Origin: Aureimonas sp. SA4125
GTDB lineage: Bacteria; Pseudomonadota; Alphaproteobacteria; Rhizobiales; Rhizobiaceae
Assembly (NCBI RefSeq): GCF_019973775.1
Contig: NZ_AP025032.1
Location: 3,410,001 to 3,474,000, forward strand
Direction of reading: 5' to 3'
DNA length: 64,000 nt
A program made the position numbers and the translations under genes. Below, piece by piece: positions 1 through 10,286 of the stretch (positions are counted from its first letter, which is position 1; every line of letters begins with the position of its first letter). The notes under the pieces were generated by a model that saw nothing but the letters and a program-made list of their open reading frames with translations, had not been told where the DNA came from and ran no database searches.

Positions 1-775
1 TGCGGCCGGCGGGCGTCGCCGCCAAAGCCGGCTGCGACAGGATCGCGTCGACATCGTGCGAGGACCCGGCCCGCACCATGGACAAGACGACGTCCGGCTG
101 CAGCGCGGTCACCGCCTCCCAGGACAGCGCCTTGTAGCCCGTCATCCCGGACAGGACATTGTCGCCGCCGGCCAGGGCGATCATCGCATCGGCTGCGGTG
201 CCGGCCCCCGCCGCCATCGGCCGACCATCCACCAGCGACAGGACGAAGAGCACGCGCTGGCGGCGTCCGACGCCGGCAAGGTCCGTCTTCAATGCCGCAA
301 GCTCCGTCTCGATCGTTCGGGCAAGCCGGATGCCCTCGCTCTCCTCGCCGACGGCCCGCGCCACGGCCTCGATCTTCGCCGGCAGACCGGCCGCGTCGTA
401 GCCCGAGGGCACATGCACGACGCGCACCCCGGCCTGGTCGAGCAGCGACACGGCCTCCGGCGGCCCTGCCCCCTCCTCCAGAAGGATGAGATCGGGTGAC
501 AGCGCCAACACGCCCTCCGCCGAGAGCGCCCGGATATAGCCGACATTGGGATGGGCGGTCGCCGCAGTGGGATAGATGCTGGTCGAATCCACCGCGGCGA
601 TCTCGTCGCTCTTGCCCAGTTCGTACAGCACCTCCGTCACCGCCCCGCCGACGGAGACGATGCGCTCGGCCTCGGCGGCATCCGCGTCGACGGTCTCGCC
701 CAGCGCCATGACCAGCATCATGCCCAGAAGCGAGCGCGTCACCACCCGGCAGGCCATTGCATCACGATCAATCAT
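1..775 (-). CDS. hmuT: Heme ABC transporter periplasmic substrate-binding protein (partial)
   Basis: This gene runs off the left edge, so only about the first 258 residues are visible, read on the minus strand from an ATG at 775. The N-terminus has a hydrophobic export segment ending near a DADAAEAERIVSVGG stretch. It then follows the type III (helical-backbone) metal-chelate binding fold: RIVSVGGAVTEVLYELG, a SPDLILLEEGAGPPEAV stretch and a GDNVLSGMTGYKALSWEAV stretch, all typical of HmuT/BtuF-type heme-binding proteins. HmuT would carry heme in the periplasm to a HmuUV permease/ATPase, expected just outside the window. It lies 11 bp downstream of hemP on the same strand, so the two are probably co-transcribed from the iron-responsive promoter near 990-1050. 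Confidence 0.85.
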   Translation of the reverse strand, partial: MIDRDAMACRVVTRSLLGMMLVMALGETVDADAAEAERIVSVGGAVTEVLYELGKSDEIAAVDSTSIYPTAATAHPNVGYIRALSAEGVLALSPDLILLEEGAGPPEAVSLLDQAGVRVVHVPSGYDAAGLPAKIEAVARAVGEESEGIRLARTIETELAALKTDLAGVGRRQRVLFVLSLVDGRPMAAGAGTAADAMIALAGGDNVLSGMTGYKALSWEAVTALQPDVVLSMVRAGSSHDVDAILSQPALAATPAGR

Positions 776-786
776 GGTCAGATTCC

Positions 787-978
787 TCATTTTGTCAGGA
801 TCAACTTGCCCGATCGGGTCAATCTCAGCCGGTACAGCGCGCCATCATGCACAAGCCCCACCTCCCGTTGATCACCCAGCAGTTCAGATGCCTGGAAGAG
901 TCGCAGAGGATAGTGCTGCGACGGCTCGCCGATGGCGTCCAGGTCTTTCAGCGGCGACCGATCGATGGGATCACTCAT
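787..978 (-). CDS. hemP: Hemin uptake protein HemP
   Basis: This 63-residue protein carries the HemP family signature: SELLGDQREVGLVHDGALYR followed by the conserved C-terminal RLRLTRSGKLILTK. HemP/HmuP proteins are small factors encoded with heme uptake genes; in rhizobia and Bradyrhizobium HmuP acts as a co-activator of heme receptor expression. Length and C-terminus fit the family exactly. It is transcribed divergently from the TonB-dependent receptor and immediately precedes hmuT. The promoter region between 979 and 1185 contains Irr- and RirA-like motifs, so regulation by iron is likely. Confidence 0.85.
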   Translation of the reverse strand: MSDPIDRSPLKDLDAIGEPSQHYPLRLFQASELLGDQREVGLVHDGALYRLRLTRSGKLILTK

Positions 979-992
979 TAGAACTATTCCGA

Positions 993-1009
993 TTTAGAAG
1001 AATTCCGAA
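993..1009. promoter_or_regulatory. Irr/ICE-like motif
   Basis: TTTAGAAGAATTCCGAA is a near-palindromic sequence resembling the iron control element bound by Irr in Rhizobiales (TTTAGAA-N3-TTCTAAA type). A second similar half site, ATTAGAACTATTCC, lies just before it (about 977-990). The position between divergent hemP and the heme receptor supports a regulatory role. The right arm is imperfect. Confidence 0.45.
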
Positions 1010-1035
1010 GTAAGTCCTGACTTCTTCTTTAATGT

Positions 1036-1050
1036 TGACTCTCATATTCA
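1036..1050. promoter_or_regulatory. RirA-type IRO box (TGA-N9-TCA)
   Basis: The sequence TGACTCTCATATTCA fits the TGA-N9-TCA iron-responsive operator recognised by RirA in rhizobia. It lies about 140 bp upstream of the TonB-dependent receptor start and about 60 bp upstream of hemP, the expected place to repress both heme-uptake units when iron is sufficient. The motif is short, so confidence rests mainly on context. Confidence 0.45.
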
Positions 1051-1185
1051 TGTTTGGATAGGACCGTCAACAGCGGCGCGGAACATCCTCGACAGAGCAA
1101 GTTTCCGCCGCGGCAAAGCCAGCCATTCCGCCGAACCGGCGCCAGCCAGCCATGCCTGTCTCACTTCGAAAACAGGAGAATCTCC

Positions 1186-3396
1186 ATGGCTTGCCGCGGG
1201 CGCCTTTTGGCCGGACTTGGGTCCAGCCTCATGATTTCATGCGCCTTCATCGCGCCTGTCCTGGCGCAGGACGCTCAAAGCGACGCCATCGTGCTGCAGC
1301 CGGTGACGCTCGTCGGCGGCACCAAGCCCGCGACCGCGACGACCGCCGAGACGCCGCTGACGACGCGCGTCACCCGCGAAGAGCTGGACGCCGCGCAGAT
1401 CGAGGACGCCGACGACATCGGACGGCTCGATCCGGCGATCTCGTTCAGCGAGGGCTCGCAGAGCTTCAACATCCGCGGCCTCGACAGGAGCCGCACGTTG
1501 ACGACGATCGACGGCATCCGCGTGCCCTGGATCGAGGACGGGGCCCGCGGCGTAACGGGCGGCGTCTCCGCCTTCGACTTCGACACCCTCTCCACCCTCG
1601 ACATCGTCAAGGGCGCCGATTCCAGCATCTACGGTGCCGGCGCGCTCGGCGGCGTCGTCAACCTGCGGACGCTGAATCCAGAAGATCTTCTGCCGGGCAA
1701 CAAGACGTTCGGCGGGCTGTCCAAGGGCAGCTTCGACTCGAAGGATCAGAGCTGGAGCGTCGACCAGGCCATCGCCGCGCGCATCGACCAGACCTTCATG
1801 CTGCTTCAGGGTGGTTATCGCGACGGCCGCGAGATCGAGAACCAGGGCGACATCGGCGGCATCGGCCCGACGCGCAGCGAAAAGCTGCCGCTCGACTACG
1901 ACAATACCAACGTCCTGGCGAAGATCCGCCAGCATGTCGAGGGCGGCCACGTCATCGGCATCACCGGAGAATCCTACGACCGCGACGATGACATCGAAGC
2001 CCTGACGGAATCGTCCGCGACCTACGACTACACGGCCAGAACCCCGACCCGCGACAAGAGCAACAAACGCGAGCGCCTTTCGGCCAATTACGAGTATGCG
2101 CCAGAAGAAACCGACGGCACGATCAAGGCGGCGGAGGCGATCATCTACTGGCAGCGCCAGTCGATCGACGATGATTTCTCGGCCTATCGGCTGAGCACGC
2201 CGGCGGGCGATTACCGACGCAACAGCCAGCGGGAGGAGACGACCTACGGCATCAATGGCAGCCTGCTCGCCGGCTTCGACACAGGCAGCATCTCCCACGG
2301 CGTCAGCATCGGCGGCGAGATTTTCGGCAGCGAGGCGTCGCAGTTCTCGAGCGGCGAAGACACGTGCCCTGCACCACCTTATCCGCCGCGCTTCTTCACC
2401 TGCAATTTCCTGCATACCAACCAGGCCGACATGCCGGAGACCGACGGGGCAACGGTCGGCCTTTTCATCCAGGACGAGATCGCCCTCCTGGACAGCAAGG
2501 TCCGCGTGACGCCGGGGCTGCGTTACGACTGGTATCGCCAGACGCCTCAGGAGACCGACGGCTTTCTCGCCAACGCGACCTATACGGGACTGCCGGAGGA
2601 ATCCAGCGACTCTGCCCTGTCGCCGAAACTGCGGGCCGAATGGGACGCGGCCGATGCGGTGACCCTCTTCGCCCAATGGGCGCAAGGGTTCCGCGCGCCA
2701 ACCGCGACGGAGCTCTACCTCAGCTATGGTGGCCCCGGAACCTATCTCTCGCTCGGCAATGCCAGCCTCGAGCCGGAAACGAGCAACGGCTTCGAGATCG
2801 GCGCCAAGCTCGGTGACGAGACCTTCGGCGGCTCGGTCAACGCCTTCTACAACCGCTATGAGAACTTCATCGACACTGTCTCGGTCTCCCCCGCCAGTGT
2901 CGGCCTTCCCGCCGGCCTCTATCCCTTCGGCATCACCGGCTACGTCAACCGCGCCAATGTCGAGATCTACGGCGCCGAGGCCTCGGCCCATTTCCGGCTG
3001 GAATCGGGCTGGCATGCCTCGGCCTCGCTCGCCGCCTATGTCGGTCGCGACCGCGACACCGACGAGCATCTCAACTCGATTCCGGCGGTGAAGGGCATTC
3101 TCGGCCTCGGCTATGCCACCGACATCTACGGCGCGGACGTGATCCTCACCGCCGCCGCCAAGCGCGACAAGGCCGAGAACGACTTGTCGAAGACGCCGGC
3201 CTACGGCATCGTCGACGTCACCGGCTGGTGGGCACCCGACCAGCTTGCCGGCGCCAAGGTCAAGGCTGGAGTCTACAACCTGTTCGACGAAACGTATTAC
3301 GACGCGCTCGACATTCCGGACTCGACCACGCTGCCGAAGGAATACTTCACCGAGGCGGGCCGCACGTTCAAGGCGACCGTCAGCTTCCAGTTCTAG
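1186..3396 (+). CDS. hmuR: TonB-dependent heme/hemoglobin outer-membrane receptor
   Basis: The 736-residue product takes heme across the outer membrane using TonB energy. A signal peptide (SSLMISCAFIAPVLAQDAQ) is followed by a plug domain (about residues 45-150, with SQSFNIRGLDRSRTLTTIDG and IYGAGALGGVVNLRT) and a C-terminal beta barrel. Typical barrel strands are present, including LFAQWAQGFRAPTATELYL and GNASLEPETSNGFEIGAKL, and the protein ends in ATVSFQF with the terminal aromatic residue needed for outer-membrane assembly. I chose the ATG at 1186 because AGGAGA precedes it at a good distance and the signal peptide begins there. The FRAP and NPEDL-type motifs match the heme/hemoglobin receptor group (HmuR/ShmR/BhuA). 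It faces hemP across an iron-regulated region. Confidence 0.88.
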   Translation: MACRGRLLAGLGSSLMISCAFIAPVLAQDAQSDAIVLQPVTLVGGTKPATATTAETPLTTRVTREELDAAQIEDADDIGRLDPAISFSEGSQSFNIRGLDRSRTLTTIDGIRVPWIEDGARGVTGGVSAFDFDTLSTLDIVKGADSSIYGAGALGGVVNLRTLNPEDLLPGNKTFGGLSKGSFDSKDQSWSVDQAIAARIDQTFMLLQGGYRDGREIENQGDIGGIGPTRSEKLPLDYDNTNVLAKIRQHVEGGHVIGITGESYDRDDDIEALTESSATYDYTARTPTRDKSNKRERLSANYEYAPEETDGTIKAAEAIIYWQRQSIDDDFSAYRLSTPAGDYRRNSQREETTYGINGSLLAGFDTGSISHGVSIGGEIFGSEASQFSSGEDTCPAPPYPPRFFTCNFLHTNQADMPETDGATVGLFIQDEIALLDSKVRVTPGLRYDWYRQTPQETDGFLANATYTGLPEESSDSALSPKLRAEWDAADAVTLFAQWAQGFRAPTATELYLSYGGPGTYLSLGNASLEPETSNGFEIGAKLGDETFGGSVNAFYNRYENFIDTVSVSPASVGLPAGLYPFGITGYVNRANVEIYGAEASAHFRLESGWHASASLAAYVGRDRDTDEHLNSIPAVKGILGLGYATDIYGADVILTAAAKRDKAENDLSKTPAYGIVDVTGWWAPDQLAGAKVKAGVYNLFDETYYDALDIPDSTTLPKEYFTEAGRTFKATVSFQF

Positions 3397-3455
3397 CGGG
3401 CCGGCCCCAGGCCAGACATTCCCGCCGAGACCACATACCCTAAGGGAGAACACCC

Positions 3456-3797
3456 ATGTTCATCGCCATGAACCGCTTCAAGGTCGCCAAGGACTCGACC
3501 GAGGCCTTCGAGAAGATCTGGCTGGAGCGCGAGAGCCATCTGCAGGGCCTGCCGGGTTTTGCCGAATTCCACATGCTGCGCGGCCCGGACCGCGAGGAAT
3601 ACGTGCTCTACGCCTCGCACACGCTCTGGCACACCAAGGCGGATTTCGAGGCCTGGACGAAGTCGGAAGCGTTCCGCGCGGCCCACGCGCGCGGCAACAC
3701 GCGCGATCGCGCGCCGACATACATCGGCCATCCCGAGTTCGAGGGTTTCGAGGTGTTCCAGCACATCGTCGCCAAGCCGGCCGCCGACGCGGCCTGA
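3456..3797 (+). CDS. IsdG-like heme-degrading monooxygenase (ABM family)
   Basis: The 113-residue product starts MFIAMNRFKV and contains the antibiotic-biosynthesis-monooxygenase ferredoxin-like fold found in HmuQ/HmuD/BhuO-type heme oxygenases of Rhizobiales. These enzymes open the porphyrin ring in the cytoplasm and release iron. The conserved core includes WLERESHLQGLPGFAEFHML, a LYASHTLWHTKADFEAWTKS stretch with the axial-ligand-type histidine, and a GHPEFEGFEVF tail. A strong ribosome site (AAGGGAGAA) precedes the ATG. It lies 59 bp after the heme receptor and before a strong hairpin, which places it as the last gene of the receptor transcript. Confidence 0.82.
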   Translation: MFIAMNRFKVAKDSTEAFEKIWLERESHLQGLPGFAEFHMLRGPDREEYVLYASHTLWHTKADFEAWTKSEAFRAAHARGNTRDRAPTYIGHPEFEGFEVFQHIVAKPAADAA

Positions 3798-3816
3798 TCG
3801 ACGGCACTGTCAGCGC

Positions 3817-3850
3817 AAGCGGCGGCGGGGGTCGGCCCCGCCGCCGCTTT
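3817..3850 (+). terminator. Strong hairpin terminator after the heme operon
   Basis: A perfect 14-bp GC-rich stem (AAGCGGCGGCGGGG paired with its complement) closes a 5-nt loop, GTCGG, and is followed by only a short T run (TTTG). It sits 20 bp after the heme monooxygenase stop and ahead of the convergent sugar permease, so it probably ends the heme receptor transcript. Confidence 0.7.
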
Positions 3851-3930
3851 GTCATGAGGGTGCGCGATACAAACGCTCGCGTCGCCGGCGCCCGCCTGAC
3901 CCCACCGGGCGGGAAGCCCTGCCCGCCGGC

Positions 3931-4933
<1,003 letters not shown>

Positions 4934-4947
<14 letters not shown>

Positions 4948-6529
4948 GATGCCGTCCCTTTCTGCCGTCCAGCGCCATCAGCGCCATCAGTCGGTCCTCG
5001 CTCGCCTCGGCTGCCGCCATCTCGCCGGTGATCTTGCCCGCCCGCATGGTGACGATGCGGTCGCTGACGGCGAGGATCTCCGGCAGTTCCGAGGAGATCA
5101 CCATCACCGCGATGCCGCGCGCGGCGAGCTGGACGAGGATCTGGTGGACCTCGGCCTTGGCGCCGACATCGACCCCGCGCGTCGGCTCGTCGACGATCAA
5201 AACCTTCGGATCGCGCGCCAGCCAGCGGGCCAGGATCACCTTCTGCTGGTTGCCGCCGGAGAGGCCGTCGATGCGTTGGCCGGCATGGGCCATCCGGATG
5301 TTGAGGAGCTTGCGGTAGCTGCCGAGCTCATCCTGCTCGCGCCTTTCCGCCATGACGCCCATCCAGTTCGAATAGGCGTTCAGCGACGCGACGGAGAAAT
5401 TGGCCAGAATGCCGAGGGCGGGAAAGATCGCCTGGTGCTTGCGGTCTTCCGGCACGAGACCGATGCCGAGCGCGATCGCATCGGCCGGGGACCGCGGCGT
5501 GATCGCCTCGCCGTCGAGCCGGAGCGTGCCGGCGGCGATGGCGTCGGCGCCGAAGATGGCGCGCGCGAGCTCCGTCCGCCCGGAACCGACGAGGCCGGCG
5601 ATGCCGAGGATCTCGCCGGCGCGCAGGTCGAGGTCGACGCCGTCGAGAACGATGGCGTGCGGCGCTTCGGGGTCGCGCACGGTCTTCAGGCCGCGGACCT
5701 CGAGCCGCACCGCGCCCGCCGCGCTGCGCTGTGCCGGCCGGGCATAGAGTTCGGACGCCGCCCGCCCGACCATCTTCTCGATGATCGCCGGCAGCGGAAT
5801 CGGCGCGCCGTCCCGCACGAGTTCGCCGGCAAGGCGTCCGTCTCGCAACACCGTCATCCGGTCGCAGATGGTGGACGCCTCCTCCAGCCGGTGCGTCACG
5901 AACATGATCGCGACGCCCTCGCCGCGCAGCCGGTCCATGATGGAGAGAAGCCGCGTGACTTCGCTTTCCGACAGCGCCGAGGTCGGCTCGTCCATGACGA
6001 TGATGCGCGAGGACAAGGACAGCGCCCGGGCGATCTCCACCATCTGCTGCTCGGCGACGGAGAGGGCCGAGACCGGGGTCTGGGGGTCCAGCGTGAGGCC
6101 GACGCGCGCGATGATGTCGCGGGCGTCGGCGCGCATGGCGCGCCAGTCGACCAGTCCCAGCCGTCCGAGCGGCGCGCGGCCGATGAAGATGTTCTCGGCG
6201 ACCGAGAGCGTCGGAATCAGGCTGAGCTCCTGGTAGATCGTGACGATGCCGAGCCGCCGCGCCGCCTGGGGGCTTTCGATCTCGACCGGCTGGCCGTCCA
6301 TCAGGATGGTGCCGCTCGACGGCGGCTGCACGCCGGAAAGGATCTTCAGAAGCGTCGACTTGCCGGCGCCGTTCTCGCCCATCAGGCCGAGGATCTCGCC
6401 ACCGTTCAGGGTCAACGAGACGTCGTCGAGCGCGGTGACGCCGGAAAAGTGCTTGGCAATGCCGCGCATCTCGAGCAGCGGCCGATCCGGCCGGACGGCC
6501 AAAGGCACCGCCGTGGCGGGTGAAGTCAT
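4934..6529 (-). CDS. Ribose-type sugar ABC transporter ATPase (double nucleotide-binding domain)
   Basis: The 531-residue RbsA/MglA-type ATPase holds two fused ABC domains. The first has Walker A GENGAGKST, the ABC signature ALSVAEQQMVEIARAL (degenerate in the first Ser-Gly-Gly) and a Walker B ending in MDEPTSALS. The second has a modified Walker A (GLVGSGRTEL), signature LSGGNQQKV and Walker B IVDEPTRGVDVG. This pattern of a degenerate second Walker A is normal for the family. It powers import through the adjacent permease and is preceded by the substrate-binding protein gene, with a hairpin in between. Confidence 0.9.
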
Positions 6530-6557
6530 GGGCGAAAGCCTCGATGGAGCCGCAGGG

Positions 6558-6582
6558 GGGCGCGCCGAAAGGCGGCGCGCCC
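6558..6582 (-). terminator. Intra-operon hairpin between binding protein and ATPase
   Basis: A 9-bp stem (GGGCGCGCC with GGCGCGCCC) and 7-nt loop lies in the 70-bp gap between the substrate-binding protein stop and the ATPase start. There is no T run. Such hairpins commonly stabilise the upstream message so that binding protein exceeds the membrane components; that role here is inference. Confidence 0.45.
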
Positions 6583-6599
6583 GGCAGGCCAGGCTGCGG

Positions 6600-7553
6600 C
6601 TAGGTCGTCTCGCCGATGCGCTCGGCCTTGTCGAGATTGTCCTTGCCGATCACGATCGGGGTGAGGAGAATCACCGCTTCCGCCGGCTTCGTGCCGGACT
6701 TGGCGAAGTCGACGGCGATGCGCAGCGCCTGGCGCGACTGTTCGCCCGGAAACTGCTCGACCGTGCCGGCAAGCTTGCCGTCGCGGACCGCCACGAGTGC
6801 CTCGGGCAACGCGTCGAAGCCGTAGATCTTGATGTCGGTGAAGCCGGCGCTCGCCGCCGCTTCCATCGCGCCGAGCGCCATGTCGTCATTGGCGCAGACG
6901 ATGACGTCGGGCTTGCCATTGGCCGCCAGCCCCGCCTCGGTCACCGACAACGCCTCGGCGCGGGCGAAATTGGCGGTCTGCTCGAAGACGATCTTGTACT
7001 TGTCCTGGCCGTCGAGGATGGCATGGACGCCCTTGTTGCGGTCGATGGCGGGGCCTGCCCCCGGCTGCCCCTGCAAGTGGAAGATCGTCGCCCCGTCCGG
7101 GAAGGCCGCCATGATGGCTTGCGCCTGCGCCTCGCCGCCCTTGGCGTTGTCGGCACCCACATGGGCGAGGATGCCCTCGACGCCGTCGACGCGCCGGTCG
7201 ATGGTGACGACCGGGATGCCGGCGGCGACCGCCTGCTCGACCGCTGGCGCCAGCGAGTTGACGTCGAGCGGCGAGATGACGATGGCGCCGACCTTCTGGA
7301 CGATGGCCGCCTCGACGTCGCCGGTCTGCTTGGGCGCGGAATTCTGGCCGTCGCTCTCGATCAGGTTGATGCCACCGATCGAGGTCGCCTCGACCTTGAT
7401 CTGGTTCAGCATGTGGACGAAGAACGGAAAGCTGAGGCTCGGCACGGAAGCCAAAACGCTCAGTTCACCGTCGGCGGCATGGGCGACGGCGCCGGTTGCG
7501 GCGAGAGCGCCGACGGCAACCGAAGACAGCAGGAATGTACGCCTGTTCAACAT
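6600..7553 (-). CDS. Ribose-type sugar ABC transporter substrate-binding protein
   Basis: The 317-residue periplasmic protein is of the RbsB/peripla_BP_4 family. The N-terminus MLNRRTFLLSSVAVGALAAT is a cleavable export signal with a twin-arginine-like NRRTFLL. The mature part shows the expected hinge-domain motifs: PFFVHMLNQIKVEA, a QKVGAIVISPLDVNSLAPAV stretch, GIPVVTIDRR, and VIVCANDDMALGAMEAA before the C-terminal domain. The start at 7553 is chosen over a longer upstream reading because GGGGAGGAAAATCC precedes this ATG and the signal peptide begins here. It is the first gene of a leftward operon with the ATPase and permease. Confidence 0.9.
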   Translation of the reverse strand: MLNRRTFLLSSVAVGALAATGAVAHAADGELSVLASVPSLSFPFFVHMLNQIKVEATSIGGINLIESDGQNSAPKQTGDVEAAIVQKVGAIVISPLDVNSLAPAVEQAVAAGIPVVTIDRRVDGVEGILAHVGADNAKGGEAQAQAIMAAFPDGATIFHLQGQPGAGPAIDRNKGVHAILDGQDKYKIVFEQTANFARAEALSVTEAGLAANGKPDVIVCANDDMALGAMEAAASAGFTDIKIYGFDALPEALVAVRDGKLAGTVEQFPGEQSRQALRIAVDFAKSGTKPAEAVILLTPIVIGKDNLDKAERIGETT

Positions 7554-8124
7554 GGATTTTCCTCCCCTGATGGACCGGGGCGCGCTCTTCGGCGGGCCTC
7601 TCATGTCCTTTCGGAAGGTTATCGGGGGGCGAAGACCTCGGCAAGTGCAGCCTGGAGCGAGAGCCGGGACCGGCACGACAACCTGCGATTTTGCTGCCTT
7701 GTCGAAATCCCGGACGCTGTCGGCTTTCACTGTGTATCCCGCTCCTGAGTATTTACGAAATCATTGCGCAGTTCATGCGCACCGCCTGCCCCAAAGCAAT
7801 CACCGTGCCCATGCCGCAGGCGGAGGTTCCTGAATTTGTGTTGGCTGCGGCTGATCACCTGCGGAAATGCTGATTTGCCGCCGACCGGCCATTGCGGATG
7901 ATTACTGATGGTATATAAATTTTCTTCGGATGAATGTCGCGGCGGCCGGCGGCCCGGTTTTCTCGCTCCATCGGCACCGCGGGCGACTGCGCAGGATTCA
8001 TGTGGCGTTGCAACAATGTGGATTTCGCAACGGGTTTCTGAAGACAATACTGCGGGTTCAGTAAAAAGCCGGCAATTGAGGAGATTGAAGACTACCGACA
8101 CGGGAATGAACGTCAGTTTGCACC
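7554..8124. other. Intergenic region between divergent ABC operons
   Basis: About 570 bp separate the leftward sugar operon from the rightward betaine-type operon. It must hold both promoters. The part from about 7740 to 8070 is noticeably richer in A and T than flanking genes, including GATGGTATATAAATTTTCTT near 7905-7925. I found no convincing gene, repeat or RNA in it. Confidence 0.5.
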
Positions 8125-9111
8125 ATGGGGAAATCTGGTATGTCGAGCATCTGCAAGTCTCTGAAACTCTCTCTTGGCGCTCTGGGGTTTGCTGCCGCCA
8201 TGAGCCATGGCCCGGCGCAGGCGCAGGTGCCGGAGTCCCCCGATCCGATCAAGATCGCGCTGTTCGACTGGACCAGCGTCAACCTCAACGCCAAGATCAT
8301 GGGCGGCATCCTGGAAAAGCTCGGCTATAGCGTCGAATATCCGACCGCCGACTACCTCTCGAGCCTCACCACGGGCCTCACCAACGGCGACCTGACGCTC
8401 GGCGCCGAGTTCTGGGCGACCACCGCCGGCGAGGCGATGGCCGCCTCCGACGCGACCGGCGAAACCGAGAATCTCGGGCCTCTCGGCCCGAAGGCCAAGG
8501 AAGAGTGGTGGTTTCCCGAATACATGAAGGAGAAATGCCCTGGCCTGCCGAACTGGGAAGCGCTGAAGGACCCGGCCTGCGCGGAGGCCTTCTCCACCGC
8601 CGAGACCGCACCGAAGGGCCGCTATCTCGGCGGGCCCGTGACCTGGGAAGGGTTCGACGACGAGCGCGTCGTCTCGCTCGACCTGCCCTTTACCGTCATC
8701 CACGCCGGTACGGACGCCGCGATGTTCGCCGAGCTCGACTCGGCCTATCAACGGAAGGCGCCGATCATGCTCTGGGTCTACTCGCCGCACTGGGCGCCGG
8801 CCAAGTACAAGGGCGAGTGGGTTGATTTTCCCGAATACACCAAGGAATGCTACACCGACCCGAAATGGGGCAGCAATCCCGACGCCCAGTATGATTGCGG
8901 CAAGCCGTCCGGCGATATCTACAAGTATGCCTGGGCGGGCATGAAGGAAAAGTGGCCGGTCGCCTACAAGGTCGCCAAGGCCTATACTGTCGACACCGAC
9001 ACGCTGAACAGGATGAGCGGCGAGATCGACCTCGACGGCAAGGCGCCGGAAGACGTCGCGGCCGAATGGATCGCGGCCAACGAGGCCACATGGAAGGCCT
9101 GGGCGCAATAG
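8125..9111 (+). CDS. Glycine betaine/proline-type ABC transporter substrate-binding protein
   Basis: The roughly 328-residue product belongs to the OpuAC/ProX family. It has a signal peptide (LSLGALGFAAAMSHGPAQAQ), then a binding domain opening with IKIALFDWTSVNLNAKIMGG and containing FWATTAGEAMAAS and the aromatic-rich WVYSPHWAPAKYKGEWVDF stretch expected for caging a quaternary ammonium group. An in-frame ATG at 8140 has GGGGAAA just upstream and may be the true start. It is followed by matching ATPase and permease genes. The ligand could be glycine betaine, choline or a related betaine; the nearby Rieske oxygenase makes a methylated amine plausible, but that is inference. Confidence 0.85.
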   Translation: MGKSGMSSICKSLKLSLGALGFAAAMSHGPAQAQVPESPDPIKIALFDWTSVNLNAKIMGGILEKLGYSVEYPTADYLSSLTTGLTNGDLTLGAEFWATTAGEAMAASDATGETENLGPLGPKAKEEWWFPEYMKEKCPGLPNWEALKDPACAEAFSTAETAPKGRYLGGPVTWEGFDDERVVSLDLPFTVIHAGTDAAMFAELDSAYQRKAPIMLWVYSPHWAPAKYKGEWVDFPEYTKECYTDPKWGSNPDAQYDCGKPSGDIYKYAWAGMKEKWPVAYKVAKAYTVDTDTLNRMSGEIDLDGKAPEDVAAEWIAANEATWKAWAQ

Positions 9112-9212
9112 CGTCCGCAAGGTCGCCGGCCTCTTGCGGAGACCGGCGGCCAGAGCAGCATCCGCCCCTCCCGGCCATCCCTTCCGGAAAGCGAGATCCG
9201 CGTGTGACCGTC

Positions 9213-10286
9213 ATGATCGATCAGTCCCGCCTTGAGGAATCGCCGACGGCCGCCGTGCGCCCGGTCAAGCTCGCCTGCCGAAATGTCTGGAAGCTCTACG
9301 GCGAGACGGACGGCAAGGCGTTTCTCGCCGCGCGCGACGGCACCGCGAGCGCCGCCGATCTTGCCGAGGCCAAGCTGATCGGCGCCGTGCGCAAGGTCGA
9401 CCTCGAGATTCGCGAGGGCGAGATCTTCATCATCATGGGCCTCTCGGGATCGGGAAAATCAACCCTCGTGCGCTGCATGTCGCGCCTGATCGAGCCGAGT
9501 TTCGGAAAGGTCGAGTTCGAGGGCCGCGACCTGATGACGATTTCGCCGGCCGAACTGATCGAGATGCGCCGCCACCGCATGGGCATGGTCTTCCAGAACT
9601 TCGCTCTTCTGCCGCATCTTACCGTTCTCGAGAACATCGCCTTTCCCCTGGCGATGCAGGGCGTGTCCCGCTCGACCCGCCTGGCGCGGGCCCGCGAAAT
9701 GATCCAGATGGTCAGTCTCGGCGGGCGCGAGAATTTCTACCCGCGCGAGCTCTCCGGCGGCCAGCAGCAGCGCGTCGGCATCGCCCGGAGCCTCGCCACC
9801 AATCCCGAGATCTGGTTCCTCGACGAGCCCTTCTCCGCCCTCGATCCGCTGATCCGGCGCGAGATGCAGGACGAGCTGCTGCGGCTGCAGGCGATCCTGC
9901 GCAAGACCATCGTCTTCATCACCCATGATTTCGACGAGGCGATCCGCATCGCCGACCGCATCGCCATCATGAAGGACGGTGAGATCATCCAGATCGGCAC
10001 GCCCGAGGAACTGGTCGTGCGCCCCGCCACCGACTATGTCGCCGCCTTCACCCGCGACGTGCAGCGCGCCAAGGTCGTGTCGGCCCGCCATCTGATGCAG
10101 CCGTGCAGCGGCGTCGCCCATGCCGGCACCGTCACGCCCGAGGCGCGCATCGCCAGCTTCTCGGCCGGCATCGTCGCGGCCGGCTCCCCCTTCGCCATCG
10201 TGGATGCCGGCGGCACGCGCCTCGGCGAAGTGACGCCGCAGGCGGTGATCTCCCTCCTCGCCGGCATCGAGGGCGCCCCGGCATGA
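9213..10286 (+). CDS. Betaine-type ABC transporter ATPase (ProV-like)
   Basis: The 357-residue ATPase has Walker A GLSGSGKST near residue 76, signature LSGGQQQRVGIARSLA near residue 179, Walker B IWFLDEPFSALDPLIRREMQ and an H-loop FITHDFDEAIRIADRIAIMK, all typical of ProV/OpuAA. An insertion near residues 25-50 (FLAARDGTASAADLAEAKLI) before the Walker A is common in this subgroup. The C-terminus holds a shortened CBS-like tail. GTG at 9204 is an alternative start three codons upstream. The stop overlaps the permease start (ATGA), showing translational coupling. Confidence 0.88.
   Translation: MIDQSRLEESPTAAVRPVKLACRNVWKLYGETDGKAFLAARDGTASAADLAEAKLIGAVRKVDLEIREGEIFIIMGLSGSGKSTLVRCMSRLIEPSFGKVEFEGRDLMTISPAELIEMRRHRMGMVFQNFALLPHLTVLENIAFPLAMQGVSRSTRLARAREMIQMVSLGGRENFYPRELSGGQQQRVGIARSLATNPEIWFLDEPFSALDPLIRREMQDELLRLQAILRKTIVFITHDFDEAIRIADRIAIMKDGEIIQIGTPEELVVRPATDYVAAFTRDVQRAKVVSARHLMQPCSGVAHAGTVTPEARIASFSAGIVAAGSPFAIVDAGGTRLGEVTPQAVISLLAGIEGAPA

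Noticed and set aside
1237-3453. Very long open frame antisense to the heme receptor
   Set aside because: It is the complement of a gene with a clear TonB-receptor protein, signal peptide and ribosome site. High GC leaves antisense frames open; no recognisable protein is encoded.
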